Below are positions 46,532 through 63,995 of a stretch of DNA of 64,000 bases, piece after piece. This stretch comes from Axinella damicornis (lineage: Eukaryota; Porifera; Demospongiae; Axinellida; Axinellidae): positions 17,248,294-17,312,293 of the forward strand of contig OZ007505.1 in NCBI GenBank assembly GCA_963931865.1, read 5' to 3'. The notes under the pieces are model-generated. The model saw nothing but the letters and a program-made list of their open reading frames with translations. It had not been told where the DNA came from and searched no databases. The position numbers and the translations under genes are program-made. Each line of letters opens with the position of its first letter. The first letter of the stretch is position 1.

Positions 46532-46663
46532 TCCAGGCAGTGAACTGCAATTAGTCTACTGATCTACATGTGTTGTGTTTGTACTTTACATCATAATTAT
46601 TGTATTTGGGCTATACCAGGCCATAATCCACACAATAATGCAATGGAAGAGAACTTTCCAGAA

Positions 46664-46700
<37 letters not shown>

Positions 46701-47045
46701 GCTACACTACATTGCTAAGATCAAGAGAGCTTTTGTTGGAGAGTTGTAACCTGCCTATAATATTTGGCCAGGACAACTGAATTCTTCACTTCAACAGCAC
46801 ATTTTATTATGTGCTCTTGCTGAATTCACTTTCATAACCTTGTCTGACTAGGAGGTTTGAGCTTAGGGTCTGTTTGCATGGCAATGGACCTACCTGCAGT
46901 GTGCTGTCTCCAGCTAGATCTAGCATTGATAGTAGGTATAGGAGTAGTCAAATCTTCTGACTGAGATGCAATATTAATAGCGCATGTTTTGACCTGAGTG
47001 CATCTCCCTTATGAGCAGAGCAGCCAGTGCTGCTTGCTTTGCTTT
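46532..47045. other. 3' flank of NLR C with 33-G run
   Basis: No gene. Holds a continuous run of 33 G at 46665-46697. The rest is ordinary AT-rich intergenic DNA. Confidence 0.6.
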
Positions 47046-47375
47046 GAGTGTGTCAGAGTGAGGTTCACTTCCCCTAAGTGGATTGGTGGAGTGGAGGCTT
47101 GCAAGGAAATGGGACCACTGCATGGTGTTCGTGCTGGTATACACTGGAGTGACCCCAATGAAGAAGGCTAAAACAAACTTTCCTGGCCCCCCTTACCTCA
47201 GCCCTTCATGCTGCTTCTCATAATAATACTGTAGCACTTGTCATTGCAGGCTAGTGGTGTGTTCTGTATTTTCCAACTGTTCCAGTCCGACCATTCCAGG
47301 CAATACGGATGTCCTAATTCTATCACAATGCAGTTCTGGTTCGGAAAAGGTAAGACCAACACTGCTGCATGCGTA
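47046..47375. repeat. Segmental-duplication block, pair of 10810-11220
   Basis: Shares GTGTGTCAGAGTGAGGTTCA and CAAGGAAATGGGACCACTGC and most of the sequence between and after. Both members precede a repeat array, so array and flank were copied together. Confidence 0.8.
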
Positions 47376-47949
47376 CGTACTCACAAGAGATGTAAAAGGC
47401 TCATCAAAAATTGACTATATAAAAGTCAAAGTCAAAGTGTAATTGAGACCCCGGTGAAGGGAGGCATACATGCCACATACAGAACAAAAATACACATAAA
47501 CAAAGTCAAGGTGTTCACTGCTGGGACTTCATTGAAACTGCAGCCTCCTTTGCAGGGTTCCCAGTGTCGGCGCAGCAGGCACCGAAGGGGCTACCCTCCC
47601 ATCCATGACAAGTATAGACAACTGGCACTCGCCACGTGAGCCCACCTAGCACTGGAAAGACTCCGGCAAACTTCAGCCTGTCGGCATCCCGCACCAAAAG
47701 GGCTACATGTACCCATCCCACCATGATCGGAAGAGTACACGCAACACTCTGGGGAGTAAGGTAAACCGGGGTAATTCCGGTCACTCTTGGCTCTTACAAT
47801 CGTGATCGAACACAGTGCTAAAACTACACTATCAAGACTTTAGCAAACAACGGTCGCTGATGCTACTATATATGTAGTACTTGCTGCGAGAAACTCTTTT
47901 CAATCAGCGGCTTGCTCGTTTCAGAATTTTAATTTTTTTTAGTTGTGTT
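47376..47949. other. Intergenic; relic TIR of the pogo-like family at about 47757-47785
   Basis: No gene. GTAAGGTAAACCGGGGTAAT followed by TCCGGTCAC matches, inverted, 55504-55532 beyond array 2 (24 of 29 positions by eye). Its inner part resembles the TIR of the pogo-like element at 54048. Probably a related, decayed element end. Confidence 0.5.
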
Positions 47950-50900
47950 CGAGGGGCAACCGCACTCCTGGTAGCCGCGGGTAAACGGTAGCACAAGCTA
48001 AGTGTGACAGTTCGTTCCAATTATCACACATCACATGAGTACCATGATAGATATATATAGGGAAGATCAGAAATTATATAGAGTGCTATCATGTCTCAAG
48101 TACCATTCATAGCCGCGTTTGGGCCGTAGCGCGAGCAATTCGTTCCAATTAACGCACATGCCACGTGGCAACCAGGCTCAGTCGATCGCGAGCAATGGCG
48201 ACTAAAAGGAAGACAAGACATTGTTACAGCACTCACAACTTAGCCAGCACGGTGAGTTTCGGCATGTAAGCGTCAGTGAACGACAGCGATCACGGCCGTG
48301 TGGGCAGAATCTTCGTGTGCCTTTCCTAAGAGCGGTACTGCTACCGGAAGTCGGAGAGCGCTCGAGCAATGGCGGCCAACGGCGAGACAAAAGCGTTCAT
48401 ATCTCTACCACCAAAGTGAGTTTCAGCACAATTATTTTGATTTTGTGTCACTGCATCATAGCGATCACGACGGTGTAGTCAGAATCTTTGTAGGCCATTC
48501 GGAAATAGTCAAACGTTTATTAATTAATTACATTATCGAGGGGCAGCCGCACTCCTGGTAGCCGCGATGCAACCGGTTGCACTCGCTGGGTGGTCATAGT
48601 CTTTGTGGCAATGAAACTTTGAAAGTTGAAGAGAGCACTCAGGCAATGGCGGCTGAAGGGAAGACAAAAGCACTCACAACTCCACTACCAAGGTGAATTT
48701 CAGCAACAAAATTGTACGGTTGGGTCACTGCACGATAGTGATCATGAAGATTTAGTCAGAACCTTTGTAGATCCTTCCTGTGGGCTGGGAGGTTTTTTAT
48801 TTGTTTATATTTGCTTTATTAGCGAGGGGCAACCGCACTCCTGGTAGCCGCGATGCAACCGGTTGCAACTCGCTGGGTAGCAATAGTCTTTGTGGCAATG
48901 AAACTTTGAAAGTTGAAGAGAGCGCTCGAGCAATGGCGGCTGAAGGGAAGACAAAAGCACTCACAACTCCACTACCAAGATGAATTTCAGCAACAAAATT
49001 GTACGGTTGGGTCAATGCACGATAGTGATCATGAAGATTTAGTCAGAACCTTTGTAGGCCCTTCCTGCAGGCTGGGAGGTTTTTCATTTGTTTATATTTG
49101 CATTATTAGCGAGGGGCGACCGCACTCCTGGTAGCCTCGGTTAAATGGTAGCACAAGCTAAGTGTGACAGTTCGTTCCAATTATCACACATCACATGTGT
49201 ACCATGATAGCTATATACAGGGAAGATCAGAAATGATTTAGAGTGCTCTCAAGTACCATTCATAAAGTAGCCGCGTTGCAATTCGTTCCAATTAACGCAC
49301 ATGCCACGTGAGGACCGCGTCGATCGATTGAGCTGAGTCAGCAATGGCGGCCCAAGGAGATCGAGAAGACAAGAAACTTGTTATACAGCGCTCACAACTT
49401 CGCCAGCACGGTGAGTTTTGGCATGTAAGCGTCAGTGCTAGTGAACGGCAGAAACTTCGCGTGCCTTTCCTAAGAACGGTACTGCCACCGGAAGTCGGAG
49501 AGAGCGCTCGAGCAATGGCGTCCACGGCGAGACAAAAGCGCTCATATCTCCACCACCAAGGTGAGTTTCAGCACCAAAATTGTACGGTTGGGACAGTGCA
49601 TGATAGCGATCACGACGGTGTAGTCAGAATCTTTGTGCGCCATTCCTGTCACTCGAACGAGTTATTTATATTAATTATATTACGCGGCACTTTATTTCCT
49701 ATACCAGGAGTGTAACGAGGGGCAACCACACTCCTGGTAGCCGCGATACAACCGGTTGCAACTCGCTGGATGGTCATAGTCTTTGTGGCAATGAAACTTT
49801 GAAAGTTGAAGAGAGTGCTCGAGCAATGGCGGCTGAAGGGAAGACAAAAGCACTCACAACTCCACTAGCAAGATGAATTTCAGCAACAAATTTGTACGGT
49901 TGGGTCACTGCACGATAGTGATCATGAAGATTTAGTCAGAACCTTTGTAGGTCCTTCCTGCGGGCTGGGAGGTTTTTTATTTGCTTATATTTGCATTATT
50001 AGCGAGGGGCAACCGCACTCCTGGTAGCCGTTGCAACTCCGCGGTTGCCTCGCAGTAGCGCAACCTAATTATTGCAATTCGTTCCAATTAACGCACATGC
50101 CACGTGGCAACCACGCTCAGTCGAAAGCAAGCAATGGCGACCAAAAGGAAGACACGAAATTATAACAGCACTTACAACCTTGCCAGCACGGTGAGTTTCG
50201 GTATGTAACCGTCAGTGAACAACAGCGATTACGGCTGTGTGGTCAGAATCTTTGTGGGCCCTTCGTATGACTGTACTGGCAACCAACGTCGAAGAGAACG
50301 ATCGAGCAATGGCGGCCGACGGCACGACAAAAGCGCTTGTATCTCCATCACCAAGGTGAGTTTCGCCACAATTATTGTGTGGTTGTGTCACTGCATGATA
50401 GCGATCACGATGGTGTAGTCAGAATCTCTGTAGACCTTTCCTGCGTGCTGTGAGGTTTGATTATTTAATTATTTAATTATTTAGACGAGGGGCAACCGCA
50501 CTCCTGGTAGCAGCCGATGCAACCGGTTGCAACTCGCTGGTAGCGCAAGCTAGGTATTGCAACTCACAACTGCCAGCACGGTGAGTTATGGCGTCAGTGA
50601 ACGACAGCGATCACGGCCGTGTGGTCTGAATCTTCGTGTGCCTTTCCTAAAAACCCCAGGCTCATATCTCCACCACGAAGGTGAGTTTCAACACCAACTT
50701 TTTACATTCAGGTCAGTGCATGATAGTGATCACGGCGGTGTAGTCCGAACTTCTGTAGGCCAAGCCTAAGTACTCAAACATTATTTAATATGTTTATTTC
50801 TGCTTTGTTGACGAGGGGCAACCGCACTCCTGGTAGCCGTTGCAAATCCGCAGTTGCCTCGCAGTAGCGCAAGCTCGCAATTCGTTCCAATTAACGCACA

Positions 50901-53900
50901 TGCCACGTGGCAACCACGCTCAGTCGAAAGCAAGCAATGGCGACCAAAAGGAAGACACGAAATTATAACAGCACTTACAACCTTGCCAGCACGGTGAGTT
51001 TCGGTATGTAACCGTCAGTGAACAACAGCGATTACGGCTGTGTGGTCAGAATCTTTGTGGGCCCTTCGTATGACTGTACTGGCAACCAACGTCGAAGAGA
51101 ACGATCGAGCAATGGCCGGGCGGACGGCACGACAAAAGCGCTTGTATCTCCACCACCAAGGTGAGTTTCGCCACAATTATTGTGTGGTTGTGTCACTGCA
51201 TGATAGCGATCACGATGGTGTAGTCAGAATTTCTGTAGACCTTTCCTGCGTGCTGTGAGGTTTGATTATTTATTTAGATTATTTACGCGGCACAATTTTC
51301 TCTATACCAGGAGTGTAACGAGGGGCAACCGCACTCCTGGTAGCCGTTGCAACCCCGCGTTACCTCGCCGTAGCGCAAGCTAATTATTGCAATTCGTTCC
51401 AATTAACGCACATGCCACGTGGCAACCGCGCTCAGTCGATCGCGAGCAATGGCGGCCGAAAGGAAGACAAGACATTATTACAGCACTTACGACTTAGCCA
51501 GCACGGTGAGTTTTGGCATGCAAGTGTCAGTGAACGACAGCGATCACGGCCGTGTGGTCAGAATCTTCGTGTGCCTTCCTGAGAACGGTACTGCCACCGG
51601 AAGTCAGAGAGCGCTCGAGCAATGGCGGCCAACGGCGAGACAAAAGCGCTCATATCTCAGCCACCAAGGTGAGTTTCAGCACCAACTTTTATCATTCAGG
51701 TCAGTGCTTGATAGCGATCACGGTGGTGTAGTCAGAATCTATGTAGGCCAATCCTAAGTACTCAAACATTATATATATTATATTATATTATATTACGCGG
51801 CACAATTTTTCCCCTACCAGGAGTGTAACGAGGGGCAACCGCACTCCTGGTAGCCGCGGTTAAGCGGTAGCACAAGCTAAGTGTGACAGTTCGTTCCAAT
51901 TATCACACATCACCATGATAGCTATATACAGGGAAGATCACAAATTATTCAGAGTGCTCTCAAGTACCATTCATAAAGTAGCCGCGTTGCAACCTGCCGT
52001 AGCGCAAGCTAAGTATTGCAATACGTTCTAATTAACGCACATGCCACGTGGCAACCACGCTCAAGTCGATCGCGAGCAATGGCGACCAAAAGCAAGACAA
52101 GACATTATTACAGCACTCACAACTTAGCCAGCACGGTGAGTTTCGGTATATAAGCGTCAGTGAACGACAGTGATCACGGCCGTGTGGTCAGAATCTTCGT
52201 GTGCCTTTCCTAAGAACGGTACTGCCACCGGAAGTCGAGAGAGCGCTCGAGCAATGGCGGCCAACGGCGAGACAAAAGCGCTCATATCTCCACCACCAAG
52301 GTGAGTTTCAGCACCAACTTTCATCATTCAGGTCAGTGCATGATAGCGATCACGGCGGTGTAGTCAGAATCTCTGTAGGCCAATCCTAAGTACTCAAACA
52401 TTATTTATATTATGTTATATTATATTGGATTATATTATATTATTTACGCGGCACAATTTGTCCCCTACCAGGAGTGTAACGAGGGGCAACCGCACTCCTG
52501 GTAGCCGCGTTGCAACCCCGGTTGCGACTCGCCGTAGCGCAAGCTAAGTATTGCAATTCGTTCCAATTAACGCACACGCCACGTAGCAACCACGCTCAAG
52601 TCGATCGCGAGCAATGGCGACCAAAAGGAAGACAAGACATTATTACAGCACTCACAACTTAGCCAGCACGGTGAGTTTCGGTGTATAAGCGTCAGTGAAC
52701 GCCAGCGATCAGGGCTGTGTGGTCAGAAACCTCGTGTGCCTTTCCTAAGAACGGTACTGCCACCGGAAGTCGAAGAGAGCGCTCGAGCAATGGCGGCCAA
52801 TGGCGAGACAAAAGCGCTCATATCTCCACCACCAAGGTGAGTTTCAGCACCAACTTTTACATTCAGGTCAGGGCATGATAGCGATCACGGCGGTGTAGTC
52901 AGAATCTCTGTAGGCCAATCCTAAGTACTCAAACATTATATATATTATATTGGATTATATTACGCGGCACAATTTTTCCCCTACCAGGAGTGTAACGAGG
53001 GGCAACCGCACTCCTGGTAGAAGCCGATGCAACCGGTTGCAACTCGCTCGTAGCGCAAGCTAGGTATTGCAACTCACAACTGCCAGCACGGTGAGTTATG
53101 GCATCAGTGAACGACAGCGATCACGGCCGTGTGGTAATCTTCATGTGCCTTTCCTAAAAACGCCCCAGGCTCATATCTTCACCACCAAGGTGAGTTTCAA
53201 CGCCAACTTTTTACATTCAGGTCAGTGCATGATAGTGATCACGGCGGTGTAGTCAGAATTTCTGTAGGCTGAGTACTCAAACATTCTTTAATATGTTTAT
53301 TTCTGCTTTGTTGACGAGGGGCGACCGCACTCCTGGTAGCCGCGGTTAACGGTAGCACAAGCTAAGTGTGACAGTTCATTCCAATTATCACACATCATGT
53401 GAGTACCATGGTAGCTAATAGTACATAGGGAAGATCAGAAATTAGGCCAATCATAACCCCGGTTGCGACTCGCCGTAGCGCAAGCTAAGTATTGCAATTC
53501 GTTCCAATTAACGCACATGCCACGTGGCAACCACGGTCAGTCGATCGCGAGCAATGGCGACCAAAAGGAAGGCAAGACATTATTACAGCACTCACAACTA
53601 GGTCAGCACGGTGAGTTTCGGCATGTAAGCGTCAGTGAACGACAGCGATCACGGCTGTGTGGTCAGAATCTTCGTGTGCCTTTCCTAAGAACAGTACTGC
53701 CACTGGAAGTCGATGGAGCGCTCGAGCAATGGCGGCCAACGGCGAGACAAAAGCGCTCATATCTCCACCACCAAGGTGAGTATCAGCACCAACTTTTTAC
53801 ATTCAGGTCAGTACATGATAGCGATCACGGCGGTGTAGTCAGAATCTCTGTAGGCCAATCCTAAGTACTCAAACATTATAATATTATATTGGATTATATT

Positions 53901-54023
53901 AATTATATTATTTACGCGGCACAATTTTTCCTATACCAGGAGTGTAATATATTACGCGGCACAATTTTTCCTATACCAGGAGTGTAATTACGCGGCACAA
54001 TTTTTCCTATACCAGGAGTGTAA
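47950..54023 (+). repeat. Repeat array 2: thirteen CGAGGGGCAACC units
   Basis: Units start at 47950, 48537, 48823, 49110, 49716, 50003, 50486, 50812, 51319, 51829, 52480, 52996 and 53315. Several are full dimers like those of array 1 (ATGGCGACCAAAAGGAAGAC ... GGTGAGTTT ... ATGGCGGCCAACGGCG ... GGTGAGTTTCAGCACCA). Units at 48537, 48823 and 49716 are a 286-bp single-half variant in which the donor-like site is lost (AAGGTGAATTT or AAGATGAATTT). Junctions such as 51307-51344, 51817-51854, 52468-52505 and 52983-53020 bring TACCAGGAGTG and CACTCCTGGTA together around 16 bp. The array ends with three stacked copies of the GCGGCACAATTTTTCCTA tail (53913-54022). Frames are not conserved between units. 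Confidence 0.93.
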
Positions 54024-54047
54024 CTAAATACGAGAAAATTCAATTAA

Positions 54048-55508
54048 CGGGGTATTTCCGGTCACCTTCGAGTGTCGCGCTGTAACCTTCTAAAAGTGTG
54101 GTGCCGGTGGGCGCTCGTCGTTTGCAAGTACAAGGAGTGCCTGGGGAAAGCTAAGGATGATTGAAACGAAAGTCTAGACATTCTTCGAGTGTGAAACGGC
54201 CTGGAAAATAGACGAGCAGTGCTGATGAAAGGGTTGCATCATCTTTCCAAGAGTGACAATGAGGTATGGGTGGTGAATGATCACATTACTATGAGTATTC
54301 AGTGTGACAGGGAATATGGCTAATAAGTGAGTAAGATGAGCATTGAATGATGAGTGATATTCTGGCCGAGGGATGGGGTAGTAATTCAGTTAGTGTGAGA
54401 GACAGTTTTCACAAAACCATTCATCTTCCTCAGATAACATCGACTGAAGGCCTGCACACCAATAATGCCACCATGTCTCACACGTGTCACACCCAATCCA
54501 GCTGTCTGACTCAGCATCTGTGTAGAGAGGGAAGGCCATCTTCCCAAGAAGCCTTGCCACCAATCCACACCATCTTTGAAAGGAGATTGTCTCTTCTGGT
54601 CTTTCAAGAAGGTAGACACCACATCAGTGACGATTTTCCTCGTGAGGCCATAGCCAAGCTCCTGCAGCACCTGGCAGGTCACAATGATCTCCTTCTCCTC
54701 TGCTGGGGTCAAGACAGTGGGCCTTCCTGCACCGACCTTGCCCACTTTCCCTGCAATCAAGTTGTATTCCTGACTCTTAATTTTTTGTGTACTGTAAACA
54801 AATTTTTATTGACTGTAAATGATTTTTATTGACTGTAAATCAATATACAAGGTACCTGTATGCTTCAGTATAATGCACAGTGCATGTATCTAACTCTACT
54901 TACCTGAGCAGTGATCTTGTAGAGTTCTGTATGGTATTCCAAATGCTGTGGCAGCACTTCGAATGCTCTGCCCCTCACTGACAGCTCTGACTGCAGCCTG
55001 GATTGCTGCCTCCCGCCTCTGAGAGGCCCTTGAATTCTCCTTTCTCTTCTTCCGCGGCATGCGCGCGCTTATTTAGCTTTTAAACTCGCGGAATTGCCTG
55101 GAGTAATATTTTGAATCGCCTACGCGTTTTCTTCCGCCACCCACGCAAGTGGGTCGTGTGGCATTAGGCGCCTCACCGGCAGAGTGCAAGGGTTGAGCTG
55201 CTAGTAGTTTACTGCCGCTTTTGTTGGTAGTTGAAGTCTATGTCTGCACAGTTTTGACCAGTCGCCCTCCCTTCGTTTAAGAGTAATAGAGAGAATTCTG
55301 AAGTTTTGGCAGGTAAAGCTGGCGTCATTTCACTTACAGCAAGTACAAGTGATAGCAGATACGCGCAAAGGACGCAAGGTCTCGATTTTGCCTATGGATA
55401 TGTTATAGCTGAGTGTTGCCTCTATATGCACAGCACCATAGTTTTGGCTGAAAACGTAGCTTTTAGAATAGAGAAGCCATTCTCTATTAAGTGACCGGAA
55501 ATACCCCG
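54048..55508. mobile_element. Pogo-like DNA transposon remnant, 1461 bp
   Basis: Perfect 18-bp inverted ends CGGGGTATTTCCGGTCAC (54048-54065) and its complement (55491-55508). It encloses minus-strand exons for the N-terminal DNA-binding part of a pogo/Tigger-like transposase. The DDE catalytic part is missing. It directly follows array 2. A clear TA target duplication was not identified. Confidence 0.82.
54386..55060 (-). pseudogene. Pogo-like transposase, N-terminal fragment
   Basis: Minus-strand exon 1 runs from ATG at 55060 to 54904 (GTAAGT donor) and reads MPRKKRKENS then AAIQAAVRAVSEG and SIRSAATAFGIPYRTLQDH, a psq-type helix-turn-helix. Exon 2 starts at 54750 after TTGATTGCAG and continues in phase: GRPTVLTPAEEKEIIVTCQV, GYGLTRKIVTDVV and DWWQGFLGRWPSLS, a CENP-B-like second DNA-binding domain. 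After that the frame reads unrelated sequence and stops at 54386. In an intact transposase a DDE domain would follow. It could still make a DNA-binding-only product of about 174 residues. Confidence 0.78.
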
Positions 55509-55950
55509 TGACCGAAATTACCCTGACTTACCTTACACACACCTCAGAGCAGGTATCCAGCAGACCATGTGCACGTGACTAGCAGGCTTGAGTTTTTCGG
55601 TTGAAATTTGGCAGCAGCTCACTCAGCCACCAACAGACGACACCTCCAGTAACACCTCTTCGTTTATAATTATATGTAACGGACACGCATGCGCATTCAG
55701 CAACGCCCACAGTCATTGCAGATCGGGAACGAGACTGCGCAAAAGTTGCAGGAATGGCAGTGAACCCACTATACTATAGGGCACCCTGGACAGTTTTGTG
55801 AAGAAAACTGAGGAGACTCGCAGTTCTCCAAGAACTCAGAGGGTTCAGTCTGGTCCCATTCGCCATGCTGCAGCCTCCAAGGTCATGAGACATTCCCCCA
55901 TCAGCAGAGGAGAAGGAAGCAGTGGTGGGTGTGTGCACACTGGATCACAC

Positions 55951-55977
55951 CATAGATAATACGCTCTATTATCTATG
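55951..55977. mobile_element. 27-bp CATAGATAAT palindrome with 7-bp TSD
   Basis: CATAGATAAT, seven bases, then ATTATCTATG. ATCACAC lies on both sides (55944-55950, 55978-55984). Paralogs at about 18364 and 34503 read straight through with one copy of the target, so this is an insertion. Confidence 0.88.
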
Positions 55978-56399
55978 ATCACACACTGGGACCTACGAGC
56001 ACACCACGTCCACCCAACAGTCTGTAGATACAGCTACTTCCAGTAGCCATCCACAATCATCTGCAACCGGTTCACTGGAACTTCAGACTACCACGTCACG
56101 GAATAAGCTGCAACTGTCTGAGGTGAAAGGTGACTTGTTCTCCTGCCCCGCCTCCACCTCCCTGGTGCACTGTGTCAGTGAAGACATGCACATGGGCAAG
56201 GGGATAGCTACCCTTTTCAAGCAGAAGTTTGAAGGAGTAGGGGAACTCAAATCACAGGGTCAGCCATTCTAGCTATAGCTATCACTCAGTTCACTGGAAA
56301 TGGCGGGAATCCATAGTCTGTTGAGCTAGAACAATTTCTCACACTCGCCGGAAGTTGGGGGCGGGGTGAGCCATACCAGGATCCAATGAAGAAGAGAGC

Positions 56400-56710
56400 T
56401 AAAGGCGTTTGATTTTTACCTCCATACATGCCTTTCAGCCAAATGTTACTCTCCCAAGGGTAGGATAGGGGCAATTAACTCATTACCTACTACTGCAAGC
56501 AGCTTAAAGAAGCAGAATAACATGTACAAAGTATTAACGCCTAATATTAAACCCCCTATATAAATTCTTATGGCCTTATGGGTATCTTCCGGGCTCATTT
56601 GGCTGCTACGGGGTGCAATGGGTTAACCAATGAAGCAACAGCTTCAACCTGGAGCTTTTGGCCACAGTCAAATGCTTTAACCACTTGCCACGAAACTATA
56701 ACTTGGCCCC
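56400..56710 (-). repeat. tRNA-derived SINE-like element (third copy), itself interrupted
   Basis: Same element as at 18790-18960, but about 155 bp of extra sequence (56480-56635) separates its parts. No target duplication was found for the extra segment. Confidence 0.4.
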
Positions 56711-56735
56711 TGGGCCCCCTTACATAAGCCTATCC

Positions 56736-56766
56736 TAGCTTCGTACCCAGGCCCCGTACGAGGCTA
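56736..56766. mobile_element. 31-bp TAG...CTA palindrome (inherited copy)
   Basis: Same as 18980-19010, with AGCCTATCC on both sides (56727-56735, 56767-56775). Confidence 0.82.
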
Positions 56767-57299
56767 AGCCTATCCTTGCTGCTGCACTGTTCTTCACCTC
56801 CTGACTGTAAAGACTAGTACCTCAGCTGATGTGGTTGTCATTCATCTCATTGACAGATGTAAGAACTGGCGGTCTTGCTGTCCTCAAGAGATAAGACAGG
56901 TTCATTTATTATCTGGTGAGTACATGAAATATCTATCCTGACATCATAATGCTTACCTGTTAGAGGTAATAGGGTGGGCGTACTTTCGACTTACAAATGA
57001 CCCTGTGCAAGAAGTTCTGTGAAACAGGTTGGACTAAGATATGAAGGCTGGCGATTGCGGTACATTTACAATGAATTTCAATTCATTGTATGCCATTACA
57101 TAATCAGTTGTATCCTAGTGCATGACATGAGGCTAAGTGTGCGCCATGTGGGACCTCTTCCTTGCTCTGTTAGCTATAGCTAGCAAGCTCAGAAACTGTT
57201 TTCACAGTCAAATTTTCTGTTGTTCGATCAGAGGTATGAGGTGAATATCACCCTCACTTCATCCGAAGGACTCCCAACCATAGTAGCTAACTATTTCTG

Positions 57300-57330
57300 C
57301 ATAGATAGTATAGTCCCTATATTATCTATG
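57300..57330. mobile_element. 31-bp CATAGATAG...TATCTATG palindrome with 7-bp TSD
   Basis: Arms CATAGATAGTATAG and CTATATTATCTATG match at 13 of 14 positions. ATTTCTG occurs on both sides (57293-57299, 57331-57337). Second member of the family seen at 55951. Confidence 0.85.
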
Positions 57331-57337
57331 ATTTCTG

Positions 57338-58016
57338 GCATTACAAGTTTGTTTCCATTCTTGTTTTCAGCGGCATGATTTACTCAAACCTGTCCATACA
57401 ATATTCATGATGCAGGTAAAACTTACGCAAGATGACGTTGAGCTGAAGGAGTTTGGTGGGGAGCTCCTGCTAATTAATTTCAGTTGTACTTCAACCTCAG
57501 GGTCTTGATATTAGCTCTGATGACATGGTGCGATGACTACAGCGCCCCTCAAAGACATCTGTTCAACTGAGTGAGATACACGTGACTCTTTGGACATGTG
57601 ATTTGTGAGACACTTCTATGAAGGGTGAACAATTGAAGCTGTTGCTTGGTGGTGTCACATGATATTTGAAGCTGTAGTTATTGAAGCTGTTACTTGGTGG
57701 TGTCACATGACATTTGAGGCTGTAGTTGGTGGTATCAGGTGACATTGGAGGCAGTTGATGGTGGTGTCACATGACAATTGAGGCTGCAAGTTGACATGAA
57801 CTTGCTTGTTGGTGTCACTGTCACAGGAAAGGCTTCCACCATAGTATGTAAGTGTAGTTGTGGTTCAGCATCCGATAGGAAATTCCATGAATGCATGGTC
57901 ACATGACCTGATTCAAGCAGTTTGCTTTGGTTGGAAGTAATATGATGCGTTCACTGTCATGTGACTGAATCACCTCTCACACATGCACACACCCTCCGTC
58001 CCTCACATCCTCACAG
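57338..58016. other. Upstream of visible AHCYL exons; first coding exon not found
   Basis: No clear exon. 57600-57800 has four or five imperfect copies of GGTGGTGTCACATGACA with TTGAGGCTG. The missing N-terminal AHCYL exon(s), about 40 residues in the vertebrate protein, should lie here or further upstream but could not be recognised. Confidence 0.5.

Positions 58017-63995
<5,979 letters not shown>

Larger units (their letters stand above)
55754..57130 (+). pseudogene. TARG1-like copy M4, broken
   Basis: ATG at 55754 starts MAVNP, but AAAGCAG is replaced by CTATACTATAG. This destroys the KQGTLDSF motif and runs into TGA at 55799. The Ser/Thr-rich tail and the macrodomain start ([20 protein letters not shown]) remain recognisable to about 56270. 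The middle exon (56857-56915) has AGAGAA changed to AGATAA, giving TAA at 56892. The last exon (KPTYDTL...GCGLD) is absent. A 27-bp palindrome interrupts the tail at 55951. This is a clear pseudogene derived from the same block as 18179-20077. Confidence 0.88.
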
